A DNA stretch of 16,134 nt. Origin: JBMSHD01 sp049416425 (GTDB lineage Bacteria; Pseudomonadota; Gammaproteobacteria; Francisellales; Francisellaceae). The position numbers and the translations under genes were made by a program. Below are positions 7,785 to 14,800 of this stretch, in pieces. How positions within the stretch are numbered: the first letter of the stretch is position 1; the number at the start of each line of letters is the position of its first letter. The notes beneath the pieces are model-generated. The model ran no database searches, was not told the origin of the DNA, and saw only the letters and a list, made by a program, of their open reading frames with translations. The stretch is from positions 1-16,134 of the forward strand of contig JBMSHD010000041.1 of NCBI GenBank assembly GCA_049416425.1. The letters are read 5' to 3'.

Positions 7785-9030
7785 TTTCCATCAATCCTTT
7801 CATCTTTAATAATGTCGATCCAGCGGTCCATTTTCCCATCATCAGATGGCTAAACAGAGTTTTAAGGCGCTGATTTCGATGAAGAAAATGCAAACCCAAG
7901 GTTCTTAGATGTTTTATCGCTGTATGTTCAGAATTAAAAAGTTTCATCAATTGGTGTGTCAAGGCAATGGTGCGCCTATGGTCTGCAAGACGGTTGTCGC
8001 TGAAACGTTGAAACAGCAGGTTGAAACCCTCACCTGGCGATTGACTGATCACATCATACAAAGCACCGATATCTCTCAAACTCAAATTTAATCCTTGCGC
8101 TGATACTGGATGCAGAAAATGAGCCGCATTGCCAAACAACAACACATTTTTATCCCACAACCGATCAGCGTAGACCAGCTTAAGCGGAAAGCATTGTGCC
8201 GCTGTTATATCCATTATTTTACCCAGTCGATAACCAAAATACTGTTCAAATGTCGTAATCAGCTGGCTTTTTGATTTATGAATAAACCTTTTTGCCTTAT
8301 CCGTTGCCATTGCCCATATACAGGAGAGGCGATTGGGAGCCACCGGCAAAAGTGCGATGACACCATCGTCCGTAAAATGTTCAAAAGCCTGAGACTGATG
8401 ATCACGCCTTAAGGTGATATCAAACACCACCGCCGATTGATGGTAAACATGATCCGTCACGCCAATACCCAGTTTTTCACGAATAAAGGAATCTGCACCA
8501 TCGGCGGCAATAATCGCATCAGGGCGAATCAAGCTCGGTGCATGCCCTTTTCTCACTACCGATAAGGCATAAGAAGAATCTGTTTCAATGACATCCGCTA
8601 CCGTCGCCGGCGCTATCACCCGAACATTCTGACACTTTTGCAAGGCGTCACCGGCGGCGGCAGTCAATGTTTTCAATTTACATACAGCACCCAAAAAAGG
8701 CAGTCCTTCATCGGCAGCATTCAAACAGACCCGACCAAAATGACCTCGATCTGAGACTCTGACGGTTGAAATGGCTGCTGAGAAATCGGCAATTGGCGCC
8801 CAAAGATCAAGCGCATTCAAAAGGGCAATGCTGCAATAAGACAGCGCCATGGCACGCCCATCACCACAAGCTTGATCGGCCGTTTTTTCAATAAGCGTAA
8901 CCGTAACATCCAGGCGTGACAAGGCATTGGCCAATATCAATCCAACCACACCACCACCGACAATGGTGATCTGTGTCGACGCTTCCATCACCGAGTCGAC
9001 AGGCTCAGCCTCTACCATCAACCCGCTCAT
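7774..9030 (-). CDS. ubiH: 2-octaprenyl-6-methoxyphenol hydroxylase (UbiH)
   Basis: FAD-dependent C1 hydroxylase of ubiquinone synthesis. The frame gives 418 aa. Visible are the FAD-binding fold IVGGGVVGLILA (residues 23-34), the RAMALSYCS block (59-67) and the VSDRGHFG block (92-99) typical of UbiH, the DG motif IAADGADSFIREKLG (174-188), and LLFGNAAHFLHPVSAQGLNLSLRD (297-320), where Asn replaces Asp in the GD motif, as in E. coli UbiH. The first 14 residues precede the expected N-terminus; the start could be codon 1 (overlapping ygfB by 26 bases), codon 5 or codon 15 (MEASTQ). Its stop is overlapped by the ubiI-like gene. In E. coli, pepP sits between ygfB and ubiH; here it is missing. Confidence 0.92.
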   Translation of the reverse strand: MSGLMVEAEPVDSVMEASTQITIVGGGVVGLILANALSRLDVTVTLIEKTADQACGDGRAMALSYCSIALLNALDLWAPIADFSAAISTVRVSDRGHFGRVCLNAADEGLPFLGAVCKLKTLTAAAGDALQKCQNVRVIAPATVADVIETDSSYALSVVRKGHAPSLIRPDAIIAADGADSFIREKLGIGVTDHVYHQSAVVFDITLRRDHQSQAFEHFTDDGVIALLPVAPNRLSCIWAMATDKAKRFIHKSKSQLITTFEQYFGYRLGKIMDITAAQCFPLKLVYADRLWDKNVLLFGNAAHFLHPVSAQGLNLSLRDIGALYDVISQSPGEGFNLLFQRFSDNRLADHRRTIALTHQLMKLFNSEHTAIKHLRTLGLHFLHRNQRLKTLFSHLMMGKWTAGSTLLKMKGLMENGE

Positions 9031-9592
9031 TATCTGGTGCTTTCATGGCAAATTCACTATAGATCAGCAATGCCGCAACCTTGGCATATTCAACCAGCTC
9101 GGCATAAGCTTTCTCATCGCTCTCATCTCCCGTTTCCTCTTCGTCATATTGTAAACGGGATATATCCAAAAGATCATTGATGGCCTCTTTGACTTCTTCT
9201 GAGCCAGCCGACAGATCAATCTCCATCAGTCCAAGTCCAGATAGATAACCCTGACACCACATTGCCAAAGCATCAATACGTCTATAGAAAGGATCATCGT
9301 CTGATGGCAGCAGTAAATCTAACGTCATAAGACTCTCATTGAACTGCGATTTTGTATATTGATACATATCTGACAGCGTTTTCAGCGCCCCTGTTACCAT
9401 AATATCGCCGGCTTCTAGCTGCCCCTCCATCAATGAGTCTATCCAGGCATCGACTCTGATATTAGCCCCTGCCGTAAAAAGTGCGCATAAGAGTCCATGT
9501 GCTTCGGCGGCTTCGGAGAGCCCCGAAATCCGAAGCAGCGCTTCTGATACCTCATCATAACTCGGCCATTTTTTTTCATTACTTATTGTCAT
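9005..9592 (-). CDS. ygfB: YgfB/UPF0149 family protein
   Basis: 195 aa soluble helical protein of the UPF0149 (YgfB, YecA-like) family; no enzyme activity is established for it. Family features are the N-terminal SEAAEAHGLLCALFTAG, the LLLPSDDDPFYRRIDALAMWCQGYLSGLGL block with the conserved W-C-Q-G-(Y/F)-L-x-G-(L/F), the short acidic run YDEEETGDESDEKAY, and AELVEYAKVAALLIYSEF near the end. It heads the ygfB-ubiH-ubiI-queA unit, with a good promoter at 9650-9677 and an untranslated leader of about 50 bases. The ATG has no obvious Shine-Dalgarno sequence. The link to ubiquinone hydroxylase genes and to 6S RNA is conserved in gammaproteobacteria. Confidence 0.94.
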   Translation of the reverse strand: MTISNEKKWPSYDEVSEALLRISGLSEAAEAHGLLCALFTAGANIRVDAWIDSLMEGQLEAGDIMVTGALKTLSDMYQYTKSQFNESLMTLDLLLPSDDDPFYRRIDALAMWCQGYLSGLGLMEIDLSAGSEEVKEAINDLLDISRLQYDEEETGDESDEKAYAELVEYAKVAALLIYSEFAMKAPDNERVDGRG

Positions 9593-9649
9593 TGAATTTG
9601 ATCATAAATTCACAATATGATATTGCCAGATATCGTATCATTTTAAAAC

Positions 9650-9677
9650 CCTATAATCCATTTTTAAATCATGTCAA
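9650..9677 (-). promoter_or_regulatory. Promoter of the ygfB-ubiH-ubiI-queA unit
   Basis: On the minus strand a perfect -35 box TTGACA (9677-9672) is followed after 16 bases by TATAGG (9655-9650), four of six matches to the -10 consensus. Transcription would begin near 9643, about 50 bases before the ygfB ATG. It is back to back with the 6S RNA promoter 34 bases away. Confidence 0.6.
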
Positions 9678-9710
9678 TTGAAATAGATCCGTTTTTATGA
9701 AATAAACTAC

Positions 9711-9740
9711 TTGCCATACACCACCAAATTATTCTATGAT
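9711..9740 (+). promoter_or_regulatory. Sigma-70-type promoter of 6S RNA
   Basis: TTGCCA at 9711-9716 and TATGAT at 9735-9740 are separated by 18 bases and match the -35 and -10 consensus well. A start 7-8 bases downstream, about 9747-9748, coincides with the first base of the 6S RNA closing stem inferred independently from pairing. Confidence 0.7.
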
Positions 9741-9747
9741 TGCAATG

Positions 9748-9942
9748 AGAAGTTTGTTGCCTGTGCTGTTGGCCAGTTTTACATTCTTGAGCCGATGCGT
9801 AATATATTGGGAGCCTTCTACACTCTTTCGGTGTGCATGCTCACACAAGTCTGAGAAGCCCAATGTTAGAAGTGAGGCACCCACCTGGTTCTTGAGGGTT
9901 CAAGAGCCATGTAAACAGCGGCAGTAACGGGTAACAAATTCT
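9748..9942 (+). ncRNA. ssrS: 6S RNA
   Basis: About 195 nt that fold into the 6S shape, a promoter mimic that binds sigma-70 RNA polymerase and is used as a template for short pRNAs. The closing stem pairs AGAAGTTTGTTGCC (9748-9761) with GGTAACAAATTCT (9930-9942). The segment GCCAG...CTTGAGCCGATG matches E. coli 6S at the 5' side of the central bubble. The terminal stem begins ATTGGG (9806-9811) with CCCAAT (9859-9864) and contains the conserved GCATGCTC and TGAGAAGCC words. On the 3' side of the bubble, GGTTCTTGA (9887-9895) pairs with TCAAGAGCC (9900-9908), equivalent to the small hairpin in E. coli. The locus beside ygfB is the conserved one, though zapA and fau (ygfA), the usual flanking genes, are absent. 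Exact ends are inferred from pairing and the promoter. Confidence 0.92.
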
Positions 9943-10012
9943 AATTCTTCGGCAATTTTCGCTTAATTAAATTCCCTTGAAGTCCAGCTCAGCTTTATAG
10001 GCAAACCATAAA

Positions 10013-10543
10013 TTAAAAAGTCCAATAAAACCCCGCCGTAAACACCACACCGACATACGTAAACTCAAAACCCAGATGCTTACGCCAGGTCAAGTCAGCA
10101 TAAATCTGAGGAAAGGGAATCACCGGGCTGTATTTCGCCATATCGCCCATACGCTCATCATAACCTGAAATCACACCCAAGCGATAACCAACACGCAAAT
10201 TAAAATTTTCGGATAACGTCTCGTTATACACATCACGACCCAAACCGACGACAAAGGCGCGATTATCGAATGAATTCAATAGCGTTCCGAAAAAAATGCC
10301 GTCATAGACACCACCGATAAGATTGTTATTCCAGCGATCATCTTTAAAGCTTTCAGGGTTGATGTGAAGGGTAAACATACCGAAATAGATAGCATTTGGC
10401 GGAGTTTGCCCCCACATTACTTCAGATAAGGGTCTTTTGGTATCATCCTTTTGTGTCAAAGCCGGATCGCTCAAGGCAGCCTGGCTCGTAAACGACAGCA
10501 ACATGAGAATAACAGTCAACCTGGTGCTGCAAAAACGCATCAT
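10013..10543 (-). CDS. Putative small outer-membrane beta-barrel protein
   Basis: About 176 aa; not a named protein to me. Residues 1-22 are a signal peptide (hydrophobic LTVILMLLSFTSQAA, cleavage near QAALS). The mature part has alternating strand-like segments with many aromatic and glycine residues (AIYFGMFTLHINPE, NNLIGGVYDGIFFGTLLNSFDNRAFVVGLGRDVY, NFNLRVGYRLGVISGYDERMGD, IPFPQIYADLTW, LGFEFTYVGVVFTAGFYWTF) and ends in a terminal phenylalanine, the usual beta-signal for BAM insertion. Size suggests an eight-stranded barrel of the PagP/PagL scale. The recurring words TLHINPE, NLIGG, GYDERMGD and NSFDNR recall a conserved gammaproteobacterial hypothetical family. The start is one of two ATGs at 10543 and 10540; the frame opens at TTG 10546, which is unlikely. 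It converges on 6S RNA. Confidence 0.7.
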   Translation of the reverse strand: MMRFCSTRLTVILMLLSFTSQAALSDPALTQKDDTKRPLSEVMWGQTPPNAIYFGMFTLHINPESFKDDRWNNNLIGGVYDGIFFGTLLNSFDNRAFVVGLGRDVYNETLSENFNLRVGYRLGVISGYDERMGDMAKYSPVIPFPQIYADLTWRKHLGFEFTYVGVVFTAGFYWTF

Positions 10544-10636
10544 CAATCATTATTAATTTCTAATTACCTAAGCGCTATATATTGGCAAAAAGCCGAATAA
10601 AAATCAAATAAAATCCCCTTGACTTGGAAGAATCAA

Positions 10637-10675
10637 AAAAATTCTGACTGCTATTTTAGGCTCGCTAAAGAATTA
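10637..10675 (-). terminator. Possible terminator of the dead ABC gene
   Basis: On the minus strand AATTCT and AGAATT (10674-10669 and 10645-10640) bracket an inner TTTAG/CTAAA pairing and run into seven Ts at 10641-10635. The stem is AT-rich and overlaps the stop codon, so this is a modest candidate. Confidence 0.4.
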
Positions 10676-11846
10676 ATTGACATAAGATAACTCCTCCCTT
10701 GACAGCTTGAGTTCATGAAGATTCAGATGCATGTTTCCCAAGGAAATTAGTTCACAATTATGACTTATACATATGATGATAGCATCTTCATTCTCTTCCC
10801 TAAGATTGTACAAAATGTTTTTAGAAAGATCCGAATCGAACATGCCCAAAGCCTCATCAAAAATGATTAAGTCATAGTTTTTGTTCTCAAGTAGAGAAAT
10901 CGCTAGAACTGGGTGCCTCGGGCCTCATAATAGATTTTGTATATCCATATACAAAATCGAATCGGCTATCCTCGGCGGCATAAATTTTGCCCGGGACGTC
11001 CGCCTCGCCAGCATACCTTCACAAATTCACTGCGTTCATTCCGAGCAGGCAACTGTCTCCGATTCTACTCTACGCCTTGGGTACAAGCTGTTTCACAGAC
11101 TTCGCTCTGGCGCCTACGGCACGTCGCTTGCTGTTTACAGCGGAAGGCTACCCGGGTCTACTCGACCTCGCGTTCCGCTCTCCATGTCTCGCAGCGGCTG
11201 ATTATTGCGTTTATTGAATCCAGGTTTGCCACTCCAATTAAACGAATCATTGGCAACATCTTTACATTCATTCTCAGTAGGCGCCATTTTGGGGATAATT
11301 GATGTTTCACTACAAATACGCTCTTTTTTGTCTCGGTTTTCACAATAAACGTCAGGTTTGAAAACCGCGTCGTGCGAAGCATAGAAAATGTTATCTGAAA
11401 CGATATCATGATGTTTCGTATTTGCCCCTAAAACAAATATATCTCCAGACTTTGGCATTAATATCCCAGCTAACAATGAAACAAGAGTCGATTTACCTGA
11501 GCCACTTTCACCCGTTATAATAAGGGTTTGTCCTTTTGAAACCGTAAACGACAAATCAGTGAATAGCTTCTTCTTTGAATCGTTATGATAAAAGGTGACA
11601 TTTTCAAATTTAACCTCATGAAAGTATCTTGCACTTTTGGGTTTAACTATCTCTGAGCTAGAAGATTCCGTTGCTATAAGGTTAGCACTTTCCAATATTT
11701 GATTAAATTCAATATAGGTTCTTGATACTCTGCCAAAAATAAATATTAGAGAATAAGTAAAACTCAGTGTTAATACTATTCCAGCGCTATATCCTTTATT
11801 GTTATAGACCAAGATAATCCCACATAGCGTAACATCAGTTATTTAT
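10673..11846 (-). pseudogene. Decayed ABC exporter (fused membrane and ATPase domains)
   Basis: The two halves of an ABC ATPase are separated by an unrelated segment. Upstream half (about 11846-11350): the end of a membrane domain (GIILVYNNKGYSAGIVLTLSFTYSLIFIFG), a linker, then the nucleotide-binding domain with FHEVKFENVTFYH, Walker A GESGSGKST and a degenerate Q-loop (FYASHDAVFK, His for Gln). Downstream half (about 10918-10673): VLAISLLENKNYDLIIFDEALGMFD holds Walker B with its glutamate, followed by the H-loop (IICISHNCE), ending YVN before TAA at 10673-10675. The LSGGQ signature and some 40-60 residues are gone. The 5' end is also cut: an in-frame TAA at about 11847 precedes the membrane remnant, and no start or RBS is present. 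The gene is AT-richer than its neighbours, consistent with relaxed selection or foreign origin. The substrate is unknown. Confidence 0.8.
10919..11290. mobile_element. GC-rich inserted segment with inverted repeats, no transposase
   Basis: The segment sits inside the ABC pseudogene and differs sharply in composition: 37 of 60 bases are G or C at 11101-11160 against 19 of 60 at 11581-11640. It carries a perfect 12-base inverted repeat (GATTTTGTATAT at 10933-10944, its complement at 10947-10958). It also holds GGCGG (10974-10978) with CCGCC (11000-11004), and a cloverleaf-like region closed by GGGTA (11079-11083) and TACCC (11149-11153) with inner hairpins at 11088-11098, 11112-11120 and 11130-11141. 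The overlapping open frames on both strands resemble no protein. Edges are uncertain: one is near 10919, the other lies somewhere in 11200-11350. A non-autonomous repeat element is the best reading; direct repeats at the edges were not found. Confidence 0.45.
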
Positions 11847-11901
11847 AAAAAAAAGGTTGTCGATGCGTTGCTGTTTTTTTAAACATGGAATTCAGGCGAA
11901 C

Positions 11902-11936
11902 TTAAAAATTACCGTGATGCAAAATGCCGCATCACA
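11902..11936 (-). terminator. Terminator of the M32 carboxypeptidase gene
   Basis: Minus strand: GTGATGC (11935-11929) and GCATCAC (11920-11914) form a perfect 7-base stem with an 8-base loop, followed within five bases by TTTTT. The stop codon TGA (11934-11932) lies inside the ascending stem, so the gene runs into its own terminator. Confidence 0.6.
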
Positions 11937-13428
11937 CTAACTCCGTGGCAAAATAACGGTTTTTAATATGCTCAATATAAGCGCTAGCGCTTAATGTACT
12001 GCCAGAGGCATTTCTCACCAGATCATCGAACTGATCCAGCGAACCATGACTGTGGATATGATGCCTCAACCACTGCATAAGCGGAGCAAAATCGCCTCGG
12101 GCGATATGTGCTGGAATCTGCGGATTATGCTTTAATGCCGTCTGGTAAAGCTGGGAGGCCAGAAGTGATCCCAAGGCATAGGCGGGGAAATAACCAAACG
12201 CACCCATAGGCCAATGCACATCCTGCATCACACCATCCTTGTAATTACCCATGGTATCGATATCAAGATAGGAGCTCATCTTCTCACTCCAAAGCGCCGG
12301 CAGATCAGACACCTCAATCTCACCGGCAAACAGCGCCTTCTCAATCTCATAACGCAAAATCACATGAAGCGGATAGGTCATCTCATCGGCATCGACGCGA
12401 ATCAACCCAGGCCTGACACTCGTATAATGGGCATAAAGATTATCAACCTCAAGACAGTCAAGTTCTCCAAATTGTTTTTTCAAAAAATCGGACATCAGTC
12501 TGACGAATTCACGGCTTCTGCAGGCATGCATCTCCACCAAAAGTGATTGACTCTCATGCACCGTCATTCCCAAGGCTTTGCCAACCGGCTGGGTTAAATA
12601 TTCACGCGGCAATCCACGCTCATAGAGGGCATGGCCGGTTTCATGGCACACGCCCATGACGGATTCGACAAAACTGCCGGTATTATAGCGAGTCGTGATT
12701 CTGATATCCTCGGCAACCCCTCCGCAGAAAGGGTGATGAGAGACGTCAAGTCTGCCATGTTTAAAATCAAAACCGATGACTTTCATCAGCTCTGTAGCCA
12801 CCTGTTTCTGCTTTTCAATGGGGTAGAACCCGGCAATTGGCTTCAGTTGGCGCTGTTGTTGCTGCAAAACCACATCCTTTATTGCCACCGGCAGAAATAA
12901 CTTAAGATCGTCAAAGATAGGGTCGATTGAGGCTTGATTCAACCCGGGGGAATACTCATCAAGTAAGACATCATACGGATCAAGCCCCAGATGTTGTCCT
13001 TTGATTTCCGCCACTTCCTTAACGAGTTTGACCACGTCTTTGAGGAAAGGCTCAAAATCTCTCCAGTTATTCTCGGCTCTGAGTTTACGCCATTGCTGTG
13101 TTGAACGCCTTGACGCCAATGTCAGACGATGAACCAGATCATCCGGTACCACAGTGGCTTCCAGTACTTTTTTCTTTATTAGCCGAATATTAGCCCGCTG
13201 CCAGTCATCCAATGGTTCTGTGTCGATATCTTTAAGTCTTTTACTTAACCCCTCCTCTTTCAGCCGTTTGTGTATCAGACTGGATAAGGTTGCCATCGCC
13301 GAATTTCTTGATTGTGCACCACCTTCTGGCATCATCACCTCTTCATCCCAGCTAAGCACTGACAGCGCATGCTCCAGGTCGTCAATTTCCTTGAAATGAT
13401 CTTGAATCCACTGGTAGTTATTTTTCAT
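11932..13428 (-). CDS. Thermostable carboxypeptidase 1, M32 family
   Basis: Zinc metallocarboxypeptidase of the Taq type (M32) that removes most C-terminal amino acids from peptides, cytoplasmic, in peptide turnover. The 498 aa product is full length for the family (about 500). The N-terminal DDLEHALSVLSWDEEVMMPEGG block is typical. The zinc motif HETGH is at residues 262-266 within MGVCHETGHALYERGLP, and the metal-binding glutamate is expected in HESQS at 291-295. HPFCGG, DIRITTRY (241-248) and MGAFGYFPAYALG near the C-terminus are family signatures. GAGG five bases before the ATG is a good RBS. It follows rarA after 94 bases and may share the ppx-rarA transcript; a terminator at 11902-11936 ends it. 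No signal peptide. Confidence 0.95.
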   Translation of the reverse strand: MKNNYQWIQDHFKEIDDLEHALSVLSWDEEVMMPEGGAQSRNSAMATLSSLIHKRLKEEGLSKRLKDIDTEPLDDWQRANIRLIKKKVLEATVVPDDLVHRLTLASRRSTQQWRKLRAENNWRDFEPFLKDVVKLVKEVAEIKGQHLGLDPYDVLLDEYSPGLNQASIDPIFDDLKLFLPVAIKDVVLQQQQRQLKPIAGFYPIEKQKQVATELMKVIGFDFKHGRLDVSHHPFCGGVAEDIRITTRYNTGSFVESVMGVCHETGHALYERGLPREYLTQPVGKALGMTVHESQSLLVEMHACRSREFVRLMSDFLKKQFGELDCLEVDNLYAHYTSVRPGLIRVDADEMTYPLHVILRYEIEKALFAGEIEVSDLPALWSEKMSSYLDIDTMGNYKDGVMQDVHWPMGAFGYFPAYALGSLLASQLYQTALKHNPQIPAHIARGDFAPLMQWLRHHIHSHGSLDQFDDLVRNASGSTLSASAYIEHIKNRYFATELV

Positions 13429-13522
13429 TTTCGCCTCGTTGTTTTCGTTATCTTCTGATATGGGTTAATAAAACTCAATGCTTGTGTAATAAAATGCCAT
13501 AAAATACCATGAAAAGAAACCT

Positions 13523-14800
13523 TCAATCGGCTAGTGATTTTAAAAAATCCATTTTTTGGCGAATTTTTTGTTCAAGCCCACGATCTGTGGGCTGATAATA
13601 GCCGCCATCGACACCATCGGGAAGATATTGCTGATCGACCCAAGCATGCTCATAATCGTGCGGATAGCGGTAAGAAGATTGTTTCTTATCGTAATCCACG
13701 CCCGCCGGTTTAATGTTGCGAAGATGAAGGGGCACATCAACCCTGCGATGGTTTTTTAAATCGTTCAGCACATTTTTATAGGCCATATATGCGGCATTGC
13801 TCTTAGGAGCCACAGACAGATAAATGGCCGCCTGAATCAAAGGCAGACGCCCTTCCGGCAATCCCAGCCGCTCATAAGACTGCCAGGCATCAAGCGCCAT
13901 ATTCAAGGCGCGTGGATCGGCATTTCCAATGTCTTCTGAGGCAATACAAAGCATACGCCTGGCAATTACCAGCGGATCGCCACCGCTTTCAATCATATTG
14001 GCCAGCCAAAAAATAGCCGCATCAGGGTCTGATCCTCTGACCGATTTGTGAAATGCCGAGAGTTGATCGTAAAAATAATCCCCGCCTCGATCAAGCTTAT
14101 GCGCATGCTCCCCGACGACCAGATCTAATGTATCGATATCAAAGTCAATCTTTCCATTCTCAGAGACAGACATCAGCTGCATCGCCTCAATCAGATTCAA
14201 TGCTTTTCTGCTGTCTCCGGCGGCATAATGATAAATACGATCGAGCACTCCTTCTTCAAAATGGATCTGGTATTGCCTTAATATCTCATCCTTGTTTAAG
14301 GCCTGATGAATAAGAAGATTGAGCTCCTGCTGTGTTAATGGCTTAAGCCTTAACACCGTTAAGCGTGACAACAAGGCATTATTGATGGCAAAAAAGGGAT
14401 TTTCAGTCGTCGCACCGATTAAACAGATCAGACCGTTTTCAACCTGAGGCAACAGCGCATCCTGCTGTGCCTTATTGAATCGATGAATTTCATCAACAAA
14501 TAAAATGGTTCCTGTATTAAATTGCTCACGCTGATTAATCGCCGCTTTGACCACCTCTTTAATCTCTTTGACACCGGCGTTGACTGCCGATCGCTCGATA
14601 AATAGATAACCGGATTCATCAGCGATAAGTCTCGCCAGCGTCGTCTTGCCAACACCGGGTTCACCACAAAAAATCACCGAACTTAACTGCCGATTTTTAA
14701 GCATGCGATCAATAATACGACCTTCGGCCAACAAATGCCGCTGACCGACATAGTCTTTAAGAGTTTGAGGTCGGACTCTGGCGGCCAATGGCATCATCAT
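13523..14800 (-). CDS. rarA: Replication-associated recombination protein A
   Basis: AAA+ ATPase of the RarA/MgsA/WRNIP1 family that acts at stalled replication forks and DNA ends with SSB. The 425 aa product is of normal length. Walker A GEPGVGKT is at residues 46-53, Walker B ILFVDEIHRF at 99-108, sensor 1 GATTENP at 129-135, and the family block LLSRLTVLRLKPL follows. The C-terminal part contains HKSVRGSDPDAAIFWLANMIE and the tetramerisation region with AYLSVAPKSNAAYMAY-like sequence (here IYLSVAPKSNAAYMAY). Three ATGs in tandem start the frame; the first overlaps the ppx stop by four bases (ATGA at 14797-14800), indicating translational coupling. The usual neighbours of rarA elsewhere (lolA, serS) are not here. 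Confidence 0.96.
   Translation of the reverse strand: MMMPLAARVRPQTLKDYVGQRHLLAEGRIIDRMLKNRQLSSVIFCGEPGVGKTTLARLIADESGYLFIERSAVNAGVKEIKEVVKAAINQREQFNTGTILFVDEIHRFNKAQQDALLPQVENGLICLIGATTENPFFAINNALLSRLTVLRLKPLTQQELNLLIHQALNKDEILRQYQIHFEEGVLDRIYHYAAGDSRKALNLIEAMQLMSVSENGKIDFDIDTLDLVVGEHAHKLDRGGDYFYDQLSAFHKSVRGSDPDAAIFWLANMIESGGDPLVIARRMLCIASEDIGNADPRALNMALDAWQSYERLGLPEGRLPLIQAAIYLSVAPKSNAAYMAYKNVLNDLKNHRRVDVPLHLRNIKPAGVDYDKKQSSYRYPHDYEHAWVDQQYLPDGVDGGYYQPTDRGLEQKIRQKMDFLKSLAD

Noticed and set aside
9736..9927. 63-codon open frame with a hydrophobic start
   Set aside because: It coincides with the 6S RNA, has no RBS, and begins inside the -10 box; structure explains the sequence better than coding.
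10881..11302. Three overlapping open frames on the plus strand across the GC-rich insert
   Set aside because: They occupy all three frames of the same segment, match no family I recognise and have no RBS; long frames are expected in GC-rich sequence with few stops.
11135..11350. C-terminal 70 residues of the truncated ABC frame read as protein
   Set aside because: They show no ABC signature sequence and run into the insert; the stop is fortuitous.
11978..11993. Perfect 16-base palindrome TAAGCGCTAGCGCTTA
   Set aside because: It lies within the coding sequence of the M32 peptidase (encoding Ser-Ala-Ser-Ala) and no second copy was seen; probably chance.
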